NCBI GenBank assembly: GCA_004151065.3
Contig: NWUY0303918987.1
Location: 1 to 12,487, forward strand
From: Larix sibirica
Taxonomy: Eukaryota > Streptophyta > Pinopsida > Pinales > Pinaceae
Direction of reading: 5' to 3'
DNA length: 12,487 nt
Numbering within the stretch: the first letter of the stretch is position 1; every line of letters starts with the position of its first letter. The notes beneath the pieces are model-generated. The model made no database searches, was not told where the DNA came from, and saw only the letters and a program-made list of their open reading frames with translations. This document shows, one piece after another, positions 1 to 8,273 of this stretch. Made by a program: the position numbers and the translations under genes.

Positions 1-126
1 TGAGATTTTTATTTTTTTAATTAATTAAATAATGTAAAGCTATTTCCTTCTCTATTAAAATGTTGAGATTTTTATTTTTTTAATTAATTAAATAATGTAA
101 AGCTATTTCCTTCTCTATTAAAATGT
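1..126. repeat. Perfect 63-bp tandem duplication at the window edge
   Basis: Bases 1-63 and 64-126 are identical over the full 63 bp. The unit is very AT-rich, beginning TGAGATTTTTATTTTTTTAA and ending CTATTAAAATGT. More copies may lie left of the window. Perfect identity suggests a recent duplication, or an assembly artefact. No coding content is seen. Confidence 0.95.
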
Positions 127-232
127 TTAATATAGCTAATCATAACTTCCACTGATCAATGAAAAGCATTTACATATAAATAGCATTGAAATCTGAGTTC
201 TTTGTATGTCAATCCCACTTACTAGATTCTCC

Positions 233-240
233 TATAAAAA
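233..240 (+). promoter_or_regulatory. Possible TATA box (TATAAAAA)
   Basis: TATAAAAA lies in otherwise AT-rich DNA about 2.4 kb upstream of the kinase start codon. The motif fits a plant TATA box, but such strings are common by chance in AT-rich sequence. No transcription start is visible, so linking it to the kinase gene is inference. Confidence 0.2.
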
Positions 241-247
241 GAGACAC

Positions 248-339
248 TGGATGGATATTCTATTCCCAGCTATTAATTTCAAATCAACAACCCCAGTGGA
301 TGGATATTCTATTCCCAGCTATTAATTTCAAATCAACAG
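248..339. repeat. 49-bp tandem duplication, two copies
   Basis: Copy one starts at 248 and copy two at 297 (period 49). Both begin TGGATGGATATTCTATTCCC. About 42 bp at the left of each unit are identical and the last seven differ. It lies just downstream of the possible TATA box. No other function can be assigned. Confidence 0.9.
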
Positions 340-392
340 CTCCAATCCATTCAATTTTCCACAAACCCTCACACTTCAAATACATCAGAAGG

Positions 393-398
393 CACGTG
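393..398 (+). promoter_or_regulatory. G-box / ABRE-like element (CACGTG)
   Basis: The string GGCACGTGGCAAC contains the palindromic CACGTG core with the CACGTGGC flank typical of plant G-box and ABRE sites bound by bZIP and bHLH factors. It is upstream of the kinase gene, so a promoter role is plausible. A single hexamer is weak evidence and function is inferred only. Confidence 0.3.
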
Positions 399-880
399 GC
401 AACACCTCAGCACTTAGCAAAGGGGTGAAAAAGAGGGGTCAGAGCGATGTCAGTGTGCCACCACCCTCTGCACAACCACAACAAAATAGAAATAAAAACA
501 ATAATGAAATAAGATAAATTAAATGGAATGGGAAGGGGGCAAAACACTCAAAAACATTTTTTCATTTCCCCTTTACTATTTGTTGCCTGTTGGTGGTGGC
601 ACTGGCGCTCCGTGTGCACTGTCTCCCATGGAAGTACGACGAGGAAAATGAAGATTGGCAACCAGCTAGCAGCAGCAGATGCCTCGGCACGATTCGAATC
701 CGCGACGATCTGTAAGTTCAAATCTTCAAACAGTCCTTGAAGCCCAGTTCACGTAGCCTAGGGTTTTTTTACCCTTAGGTCTTTGAATTTTACACTGTTC
801 TCCCACATTGCCGATCCGGCATTTTTTTCTCGACAATGTTTACCCGCCAGGCGGTTTCTCCTTCCGATCTCGCCGTTCCG
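399..880. other. Upstream non-coding stretch, possible promoter or first non-coding exon
   Basis: No gene is supported here. The segment moves from AT-rich DNA to a more GC-balanced part around 590-720. It includes a direct CAG run near 670-680, and GATTCGAATCC near 691 followed by a donor-like CTGTAAGTTC at 710-719. This could be the first non-coding exon and donor of the kinase gene, because the coding exon is preceded by a convincing acceptor at 2609-2610. No transcript evidence is available. Confidence 0.3.
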
Positions 881-1120
881 GGTTTCGTAATTCGCGGCAT
901 TGGATTCGAGTTCGATGTTCGCGGGCTCATTTCATTTATTATGGAATGCTAACCCCTGTAAGAAATCCGGTGGGTTGTAATTCGTGGCAGTGTTCGCGAG
1001 TTCAATTCCCGCGGAGTCATTTCATGTATTATCGAATGCTAATGCAAACCCCAGTAAGACCTCCATTCAGCTGTAAGTTCGATTCCCGCAAGCGTGCTAT
1101 AGAATATGAGCCCTAATAAG
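881..1120 (+). repeat. Diverged 90-bp tandem repeats with tRNA box-B-like cores
   Basis: Two diverged units have a period of exactly 90: GTAATTCG at 887 and 977, TCATTTCAT at 927 and 1017, then TATTAT-GAATGCTAA in both. A third, shortened copy starts near 1075, 77 bp on, with GTTCGATTCCCGC followed by a weak match to the distal part. Each unit has a core resembling the RNA polymerase III box B (GTTCGANTCC type): GAGTTCGATGTTCG near 908, GAGTTCAATTCCCG near 998 and AAGTTCGATTCCCG near 1075. A related GATTCGAATCC stands alone at 691. No complete tRNA cloverleaf is visible. They may be tRNA-derived SINE fragments or a local minisatellite. Confidence 0.65.
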
Positions 1121-2355
1121 TCCTTCGATTACTGTGCCTGTCAAGTCTGGAAGTCTTGACCGGAAACTCCAGTCTCCCGATGGTTTGCACTTGGCTCCGA
1201 AACTGTCACCCTGCAGCTTGCGAGTCCGATTAAAATTGTGGGCGATTATATGAGGTTAGTGTTGGTTTGTTAAGACTTGTGTACGTAAAATGTGATATTC
1301 ATTATTACTATCTTGTAGTAATATTCGTTGTAGGTAGAAGAATTAGATCGGCCTTTGTCATGTAAACTTGCTATTTTGCTGTCGGATTTTTGGCATTTTA
1401 TGTTTGAATTTGCAGTGCTATTTTTTGTTTTGTTTTGTTCTGTAAATATAATATTCCATCTCTTTTCAAATTCACAAGTTTTTAGGAAGATTGTCTCGGA
1501 AGCATTCCCCGAGGTCGAGGGATGCGATGCATAACACGTATTTCCTTTGGCTTAGATGCCAGGTCCGAGGGGTTTCTGTTCTGCCAAATTTGCTGGAGAC
1601 TTGCACCCAGCTTCATCCCTCTTTGAAATGCCATTAGGGTGGGCTAGACCTCAGTGAGAATGGAACCGTGGTGGATGATTCAGTACTCTTTCAGCTCAGT
1701 CCTCCGTCTATCTCACCATTGAACCAAGGCCCTGTTTCCAGTTTTGCATTACTTTTAACTGCTCACTGCGCTTTTAGACAACCTTTTGAAGAGAAACACG
1801 GACAAATCCTTATAACCTTGATGTTCCTGCTTTCTGCTCACTTTTTAACTTTTCTGATTAATCAACGAGGGTTTCTTCTCAGGCATCATTCTTGTTCTTG
1901 TGCTAGTTCAATTATTCCACATGCAATGAAGTGTGTGTATTCAATGATGTAGATGGTTGGTTCAACTATACTTTATCATTGTTTCTCTTCCATAGAGAGG
2001 CCGCCTCTTTAGAAATAAATCTTTTATTGGCATTTATGATTATCATACTCTCCAGTCATTTAAATTTTGAACAGCAGTTTGTGCTAGTGGTTGTCACTAA
2101 TTCCTTCAAAATTTCACAAACAATTGCTTCTTATTTCTCTTAGTTGAAATTTGATTCAAAGTTTACAAAAGAGTAGTAGTAATTGTAAGTTCCCTCAGTT
2201 TAAGGTGGATTTTAAAAGATTTTTCTTTGATGACCAAGATTGCTTCTTGATCTTTCATACAGGTAAACAGGGGAAATTCTATTGATGCACCTAGAACTAT
2301 GTGAGATTTCTTCTGGATTTGAGGCACATTAATTATAAACACTCTTTAAAAGAGT
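1121..2355. other. Non-coding upstream DNA, probably a leader intron
   Basis: No gene, RNA or element is supported. The stretch is T-rich, with short open frames that look like chance and share no family motif. The short palindrome CACTCTTTAAAAGAGTG ends at 2356. Since a polypyrimidine tract and CAG acceptor stand at 2601-2610, much of this may be an intron in the 5' UTR of the kinase gene. The upstream donor is not determined; candidates include 711, 1072 and 1255. Confidence 0.35.
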
Positions 2356-2407
2356 GAAAACAATTATTAGGCTGGGGTAGGGAAAACAATTACTAGGCTG
2401 GGGTGCT
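2356..2407. repeat. 26-bp tandem duplication, two copies
   Basis: GAAAACAATTATTAGGCTGG at 2356 is repeated as GAAAACAATTACTAGGCTGG at 2382, a period of 26 with one difference over the first 23-24 bp. It lies in the putative leader intron, about 200 bp before the acceptor. Confidence 0.88.
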
Positions 2408-2610
2408 GCAGTTCTAAGAGTTGATGCTGTGGTTATGGGGGCAGAACTTTCAAATCTTCATTCACTGGTAATTGGTTTGGCAAATTGAATCCTTGGCCCT
2501 GGAGCTTTTGTAGGTCAGTCTGTTTGTAGTATGTTCATTCTAGACTCTATATGTGGAATGCAGTGCATTTTGGTTGAATATTTGTGATCTTTCTGGTATG
2601 TTTCTTGCAG

Positions 2611-2681
2611 TTATTACAGATGGTATCATAGCATTAGTTGCCTAAACTACAGATCAGGACACTGCAGAGGTGATTGTACCA
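2611..2681 (+). other. Probable 5' UTR part of the first coding exon, with a tiny uORF
   Basis: TTTCTTGCAG at 2601-2610 is a strong acceptor with a pyrimidine tract, so the exon probably begins at 2611. A second AG nine bases on (2618-2619) could serve as an alternative acceptor. An upstream ATG at 2620 opens a three-codon ORF (Met-Val-Ser-stop, 2620-2631). A TAA at 2643-2645 in the kinase frame shows that translation of the main frame cannot begin upstream, which supports the ATG at 2682. The exon start is inferred. Confidence 0.55.
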
Positions 2682-4320
2682 ATGGCAGACACTGCGAGCA
2701 TTATTCTGGATTATTTGCGTAGGCATCATTTTACAAAGGCTGAAGCAGCTCTGCGAGGGGAGTTGGTTAACCGTGAGGGTGCCAATGGTTCTCCATCCCT
2801 TTTGCTCTTGGATGGCTTCACTTCTCTATCCACAGAAGGAAATAGAGAAGAGAGCACCAATGAGGACAAGCAAGGGCATCAAATCCAGAGGGAAGAAACT
2901 GGATATGCTCAGAATGAAGATGAAAGAATGAAATGTCTGACTGAAGATATTGCCTTTGAGGAAGACAAGCTGCTACTTTCTCCGGATGAGTTTTCTCCTA
3001 AAATTGGAAGAATGAATAATCAGTCATTAGGCCAGAGAAGTTTGCTAGACAGTGCAACAGATACAGAGCTTATAGTCAAGGAGGTGGATTGTCATCCCAT
3101 TAAAAATGGACCCGCAGGAGACCACTCAAATGCAAGAAACAATCCAGTTATTAATGAAGGTGACAAGGCGGCTGTGTGGACTGCACAAAGGATAGTGCAC
3201 GATTCATCTGGAACAGGTGAAGCTAGAAACATATCCCGGCAGGATTCTGCAAGGTCTAAAAATGTGAGTGGTTTAAGTGCTTTAGACAAATATGCATGGA
3301 GTTTGGGTGCTGGATGCAATGAGATGAAAGGAGATGCAGAGGGAAACATTGATGGTACTGTTAATACCGCAGACAAGTTTTCTGAGTCACAAAAACCAGA
3401 AACTTCTTTTGGGTCCAAACTTCAAGTTCACGAGTCTCCAAATATAAGTAACGTTACAAGGGAGACAAGGAAGTCCAAAACAACAGCTGGAGGGTCACTG
3501 TATGAAGAAGTGTGTGTTCAGTATCCATCAAATGCAACTTCACGACTTGGTGGAAAAGGAAATGCTAGGATGCCAGGTTCTGCCGGAGACCAGAGGTTGT
3601 TGCATGGAAGGGAGGGCAGTTCTACAAAAGAGGAAGAGAAAGTCTCATGGTCAGAAAATGCAAATGTTCTGGATGAAGGAATCGTAGACTCTAGAGACCA
3701 TTCTAGGTTGACCCAAGATTCTGAAGTTTTTATTCAGTTCCCTTCAGGAGGTGTAAGGGCGGATCATTATAAAGAGAATGTTTCGACCTTTCACGAGCCT
3801 CTCTCAGAGAACATACCTTTCAAACCAGAGGAGCGTAGGTTGATCTCCATTGACCCATGGAAAGAAAGGCCAATCAATACGGCCTTTCCGTTTCCCTTAA
3901 TTGATAATTGTTCTGACCAGGGAAAAGTATTGCAAAACGTGAACATAAGGCAAGCAGTGAATAGAGGTAAAGATTTTAACAGACAAGGTGCATGCAAAGA
4001 CTCAGGGACCATGGAAGAGAGATCAGACAAGGAGCATATATCTTTACACATGCTAACCTCGCAAGGAAGTATAGAGCAAGAGAATTTGGAGAGTCTAGAG
4101 ATAGTGGCTACTCCAGAAAAGACTTCAGAGGAGCTCCCAAGGTTGCCACCTGTCAGGCTTAAATCAGAGGAGAAGAACCCAAACTTTTCACAGGAAGGGC
4201 TTGATAGGGGAGAAAAATTGGACCGAGCAGGATCTAGCGCGAAGGCATTGAACATGGAGGCTTCATTTCTATTGGGATCATTTTTGGATGTGCCTGTTGG
4301 CCAGGAAATTACATCTTCAG
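2682..4320 (+). CDS. DYRKP: Coding exon 1 of the DYRKP-type kinase
   Basis: It encodes residues 1-546 plus the first base of Gly547. The start shows a LisH-like helix pair (SIILDYLRRHHFTKAEAALR), a motif used for dimerisation in other proteins. The remainder is charged, Ser/Asn/Glu-rich and of low complexity, with no recognised domain. Two resembling short segments occur, VCVQYPSN and VFIQFPSG. The last residues, DVPVGQEITSSG, resemble the family's conserved junction. The donor is TCAG|GTTTGG. Retaining the intron would add eight residues after Gly547 and stop at 4347-4349, giving a 555-residue protein without the kinase domain. Confidence 0.9.
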
Positions 4321-6723
4321 GTTTGGCTTTAGTAGTTTGCTTCAACTAATTCAGCATTTGCACAATGTGTAGTGGCAATGGACAATTTTTTTTTTTGCTT
4401 TTTGTTCATGCATTGCTAATCTCCTTTATGCTTATGGGATTTCTATGTGTCCCAAGAGCATTTTCCCCCTGTTATGTTGCATTTACCTGCCATATTGCAG
4501 AGAAAAGCCCTTTAGAATCGTACATATCAAAACAATTTTGTATTATTGCCTATTGATAACAGCCTTCTGCTACTGATCTACAAGGGTGCCCAATGTATCA
4601 TACCTGAGCATGGTGTTTGAACTGAATTTTCTATTTACTGCCTCTGAACTTAATGCTTAATTTGTTATGACTAGGTGGGAAGCGTACAATGGGAAGCAGT
4701 AGACTATCTGTAAGCCAGGGCATTGCTGAGGATGCTTCAGAACTTGTTTCTGGCCAAGCTACTGTTGGTGATGGCTTGAGTGAGTCTGTTGATTATCCAA
4801 ACGAGTATTGGGATTCTGATGAATATGAAGATGATGATGACCTGGGATACATCAGGCAGCCCATAGAAGATGAGACTTGGTTTTTAGCTCATGAAATCGA
4901 TTATCCTAGTGACAATGAAAAAGGAACAGGACATGGCAGTATTCCAGATCAGCAAGACAGAGATGGTGGAAAGGAGGAGGATGATGACCAATCCTTTGTA
5001 GAAGAAGATTCATACTTTTCAGGTGAACAATATTTTCCATCAAAAAATATTGAACAAATAGCTGGTTCAGAGGACCCAGCAGGACAATCTACAACTGAGA
5101 TGTATGGAAGAAGCGATGACAATGACTTAATAGCTCAGTATGATGGACAGTTGATGGATGAAGAGGAGCTGAACTTGATGAGAGCAGAACCTGTGTGGCA
5201 AGGTTTTGTTACACAAAACAATGAGCTTGTAATGTTAGGCAGTGAGAGGGTTATGAGTGATCTAGAGCAACCACGACAGGATGACTTTGGCATTGATGAT
5301 GATCAACATGGGTCGGTGAGGTCTATTGGTGTAGGGATTCATAGCGATGTAGCTGACTTTGGCAGTGAAGTGAGGGAAAGCTTGGTTGGAGGGAGCAGTG
5401 AAGGAGATGTTGAATACTTCCCTGATCGGGAGATTAGTATCTCTGGTTCTAAGCATGTTAAATATGATCGCTCAAGGAGAACACATGAAATGCTGGAAAA
5501 AACTAAAGAGTTACCAAGGCAAGATTTGTCGAAATATGATGCTCTAGCTGAGAATGAGGACAGCCTAACAGGAAGGAGTTATGATTCTTGGCAGGATCGG
5601 AGAAAATCTGGGAATAGTCAAGCAGGGCAGAGCATCTCTGAAGATCAAGACGCTGTGAAAGATCTTGTCAAAAGAAGGGATGCTGACAGTGGTCGTCTTG
5701 ACTTTGGAGGGTTCTCTTTTCCATCTCCTTCTAGCACTGGTGATATGGTAGGATCAAAGGCAGAATCTGGAAAATCTCTGTGGTCAACCAAGGGGAATAC
5801 TACAGCTTGTGAGGATACAGATGACTATGGCAATGACATAATTGGGCCTGATGATGTTTTGGCATCATGGAGGCGCAAGAGCAATGATTCTTCACCTGTT
5901 ATAAGCTCAAGGGATGAAAACCTGAATAATGCACCACGGTCTTCACACTCTACTGCATCTACATATTCCAACTTTGAACTTGCTGAAAGAGAATTGAGGA
6001 AAAGGGATACAGAAGAGAATTTGAATGACCCAAGGGAAGATGAAGAAGTAGGGGTAATAGAGGATGAAGAGGCTGCAGCTGTCCAAGAACAAGTACGACA
6101 GATAAGAGCACAAGAAGATGAGTTTGAGACATTCAACCTCAAGATTGTACACAGGAAGAATAGGTCATACTCACTCAGCAATTTTTTGTTTAGCTACAGT
6201 TTGCCTGAGTAATTTGTTCAAACTTTATGTGCAGATGGCTTAGTTTAGAGGATACCAAAATGAATGCTATAATTGATGCTGTTCATTTGCATTTCAAATG
6301 CTCTGATTGGAAGGGAAATTGAAAAATAAAATATACTTGAAAATATTTGTATGTGCATGGGTTTGTTATTTCGGGTTCCTTCTGTGATTGCATGGACACT
6401 TTTATACAATTTGCTGTTATAATTTTTTTCTGTTTTGATCCAGGACTGGCTTTGAGGAAGACAAAAATTTTCATGTTGTTCTTAACTCAGTCATTGCTGG
6501 CCGCTACCATGTTACTGAGTATCTTGGTTCGGCAGCATTTAGCAAAGCTATACAAGCCCATGATTTGCACACGGGCATGGATGTTTGCATGAAGATCATA
6601 AAGAACAACAAGGATTTTTTTGACCAAAGTCTTGATGAAATAAAGCTTCTTAAGTTTGTAAACAAGCATGATCCAGCTGACAAGTACCACATTCTACGCT
6701 TGTACGATTACTTTTACTATCGT
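2682..6723 (+). CDS. DYRKP: Plant DYRK-type protein kinase (DYRKP group), 3' part outside the window
   Basis: This is a serine/threonine (dual-specificity) kinase of the CMGC group. CDS is join(2682..4320, 4675..6163, 6444..6723), phases 1, 2 and 0, giving 1136 codons without a stop. ATG 2682 is the first Met after an in-frame TAA at 2643 and has GC at +4/+5. Order of parts: LisH-like motif (residues 5-32, YLRRHHFTKAEAAL); a long polar region; the acidic WDSDEYEDDDD block (about 592-602); conserved plant motifs including IAQYDGQLMDEEELNLMRAE (about 690-730); a helical EEAAAVQEQVRQIRAQE segment (about 1012-1030); then the kinase domain from about 1064. The glycine loop is degenerate (LGSAAFSKA); the ATP lysine K1093 (VCMKIIK) and helix-C E1108 are present. 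From memory, angiosperm relatives total about 1150 residues, so this N-terminus is long. The catalytic loop, magnesium loop and activation loop are absent because exon 4 lies beyond the window. A Chlamydomonas DYRKP is linked to starch turnover; substrates here are unknown. Confidence 0.92.
4321..4674 (+). other. DYRKP: Intron 1, GT-AG, 354 nt
   Basis: It starts GTTTGGCTTT and ends TTATGACTAG. Splicing joins G to GT to complete Gly547 and restores the family-like GGKRTMGSSRLSVSQGIAED. T-rich, with a run of ten T at about 4386-4395. No internal gene. Confidence 0.9.
4675..6163 (+). CDS. DYRKP: Coding exon 2 of the DYRKP-type kinase (acidic regulatory region)
   Basis: It encodes the end of Gly547 to the first two bases of Arg1043. 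This is the best-conserved non-catalytic part of the plant family: LSVSQGIAEDASELVSGQAT, NEYWDSDEYEDDDDLGYIRQ, FLAHEIDYPSDNEKGTGHGS, then EEDSYFSGEQYF, the IAQYDGQLMDEEELNLMRAE block, and RSIGVGIHSDVADFGSEVRE. After a variable Ser-rich stretch it ends in a predicted helix leading to EFETFNLKIVHRKNR. Acidic clusters and many Ser/Asp sites suggest a regulatory or docking role; that is inference. Donor is GAATAG|GTCATA, weak at +3 to +6. Retention would stop at 6210-6212. Confidence 0.92.
6164..6443 (+). other. DYRKP: Intron 2, GT-AG, 280 nt
   Basis: It starts GTCATACTCA and ends TTTTGATCCAG after a T-rich tract. Splicing joins AG to G to form Arg1043 and gives the family-typical HRKNRTGFEEDKNFHVVLNS, which fixes both borders. 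No gene inside. Confidence 0.92.
6444..6723 (+). CDS. DYRKP: Coding exon 3: start of the DYRKP kinase domain
   Basis: It encodes residues 1044-1136 and ends exactly after a codon (TAT CGT|GTAAGT, strong donor). It reads TGFEEDKNFHVVLNSVIAGR, then the kinase N-lobe: YHVTEYLGSAAFSKAIQAHD in place of a canonical GxGxxG loop, VCMKIIK with the ATP-anchoring lysine (K1093), SLDEIKLL with the helix-C glutamate (E1108), and RLYDYFYYR on beta-4. In relatives the next residues begin EHLLIV, and no exon with that meaning was found in the rest of the window. Confidence 0.95.
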
Positions 6724-7857
6724 GTAAGTTTTACTCATTGAGAGTAGATAAATCTTTTTCATAGTTTTAAGTTGGAGTTTTATTCATTGTTCTTGGTTGT
6801 CCAGTGTTGGATGTAACAGCTGTACTTCAGTCATGGCTTCTTGGAACACACTGTATTTTTTAAAGCAGTTAAAAAGCATTACAGTATAATCAGTTACAAT
6901 ATTAATAGCTTTTGACTGTCATAAATTTCAATCTAATTCATAAATAAATAAATAAAAGCCGACCTAAATACTAATACAAAGCCTGGTTCAAAATTTATAT
7001 TAATTCATAACAATTAATCATATTCTCTTCACAAATCGATCCTGATGATGTGTCAGATAAGTCTGGTCTGAAATGTCGTTTCAAGAACAGAGCAAAAATT
7101 CCAGAAGCATTCCAGACAATATTATTCATTTTAAATTTGAGGAGTAAAACTCCATCTAAATGCCCACTGTCGCAGGAGGAGAGTTCTGGAATGCTTGCCC
7201 TAGACTATTGTTAGTGAATGTTTGCATTAATCAGCAATGTTTCTTGCTGTTTATTGTTCCATTCTGTTATTGCAGAATTTCCTTAGTGTCAATTACAATG
7301 TTCATTAACCATAAAACATCCAATCAAAATCGGAGAGGGGAAGGAAATCCATATAGGATAAATGAATTACATTTTATATTTGAAAAATATAAGAGTGATG
7401 CTTTTACAAGAACTGTCGTGACGGTATGAATACTCATTGACTGGTCATGAGAGTGAAAAATTATGACTCATGAGTTATGACCCTTCTGTCTATTTAATCT
7501 ACTATTATTATTATGATTATTATGTATTGTGTTATAATTGTATGATGTTTATTTATATACATTACATGTCCTCCTTGAAGGATGTTTGTCCTTGAAGCAT
7601 GTTTAGGTGAAACTATGTCTTCGTTCCTGCTTGTACTTGTTTTTCTACTCTGGATATTTTGTTATTTGAGGAAACAAGACAGTAAGATCTTTGAAGTTTC
7701 GAACTTCGTAATTATATTGTGGAATATTTGATGAGGACTTATTCGATTTTGATTTTCAATATACCTTTGGAAACAAGTTGAATTGGCATCCCGCTATCTA
7801 GTAATACAGATTGTTTTGTTTGTGTTGATGTTGGTATGTTGATTGTTCCTTGCGATG
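6724..7857. other. AT-rich intronic stretch without a gene
   Basis: No coding, RNA or element signature. Features seen are a short AATA run near 6940-6955, a 12-bp inverted repeat (AAGCATTCCAGA at 7105-7116, its complement at 7185-7196, 68-nt spacer), and ATT-rich simple sequence near 7500-7525. Open frames here look like chance. Confidence 0.6.
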
Positions 7858-7975
7858 GCTTCTGTGATTTGGGTGATGATAGATTCCAGCAATTGAGCTT
7901 CCTTTTGAATATATGAGAATTAGGGATTGATGCTTGGCTTCTGTGATTCGGGTGATGCTATGTTGCAGGAAACGT

Positions 7976-7995
7976 GGGGTATAGTGCCATACCCC
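7976..7995. repeat. Small perfect hairpin
   Basis: GGGGTAT (7976-7982) and ATACCCC (7989-7995) are perfect complements around a six-base loop. It sits just left of the larger foldback and shares its CCATACC-type sequence. Confidence 0.7.
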
Positions 7996-8010
7996 CTGTG
8001 TTTCTGTACC

Positions 8011-8105
8011 GAAATGCAGAAATGCGATGTGTATGGCCTGGAAATGTGTTCTGTACGGCTGGAAACGTATTTCCAGGCCATACCCGCATCTGCACGATGC
8101 ATTTC
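8011..8105. repeat. 95-nt foldback with 15-bp perfect inner stem
   Basis: GTATGGCCTGGAAAT (8031-8045) pairs perfectly with ATTTCCAGGCCATAC (8069-8083) around a 23-nt loop. Outside it ATGCG/CGCAT (8022-8026 with 8085-8089) and GAAATGCA/TGCATTTC (8011-8018 with 8098-8105) also pair, separated by unequal bulges. It may be a foldback or MITE remnant. A microRNA-like precursor is possible, but the 4:1 bulge next to the inner stem argues against a regular duplex. Confidence 0.75.
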
Positions 8106-8273
8106 AAACTATAAATCTGTCTATTTGAACTTGTTTTTTAACTAGGGTTGATGAAATATGCTGGTAATTAATGGTAATGTTAAATTCTTAAAGTAAAAGG
8201 ATAGAAAAAGGAATTTCAGGATGTTTGAGAGTGGTTCCAACCTCATTGGACTTCATATGGAGAAAGTAGAATT

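Noticed and set aside
881-1100. Possible tRNA genes
   Set aside because: The box-B-like cores are there, but no acceptor stem, D-arm or anticodon arm could be fitted around any of them.
808-1116. 102-codon open frame on the + strand
   Set aside because: It is a by-product of the 90-bp repeats; no family pattern and rich in Arg/Ser/Phe as expected from that sequence.
1502-1525. Short imperfect hairpin (GCATTCCC / AGGGATGC)
   Set aside because: Seven of eight pairs with a short stem is expected by chance at this scale.
1668-2143. Two overlapping + strand frames of 94 and 70 codons
   Set aside because: Phe/Leu/Ser-rich translation of T-rich DNA, no motif, and located where a leader intron is expected.
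3791-4345. 184-codon minus-strand frame opposite kinase exon 1
   Set aside because: It mirrors the codon bias of the real exon; the + strand frame joins in phase to conserved exons, so this is a shadow.
5825-6181. 118-codon minus-strand frame opposite exon 2
   Set aside because: Ser-rich reverse reading of an acidic exon; no independent support.
7105-7196. 12-bp inverted repeat as transposon ends
   Set aside because: Only 92 bp apart in all, no flanking target-site duplication seen, and no related copy in the window.
7160-7429. 89-codon + strand frame in intron 3
   Set aside because: No family similarity and no splice-consistent link to the kinase; it does not resemble the expected kinase C-lobe.
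7920-8145. Open frames on both strands over the foldback
   Set aside because: They arise from the inverted repeat and are not supported by composition or motif.
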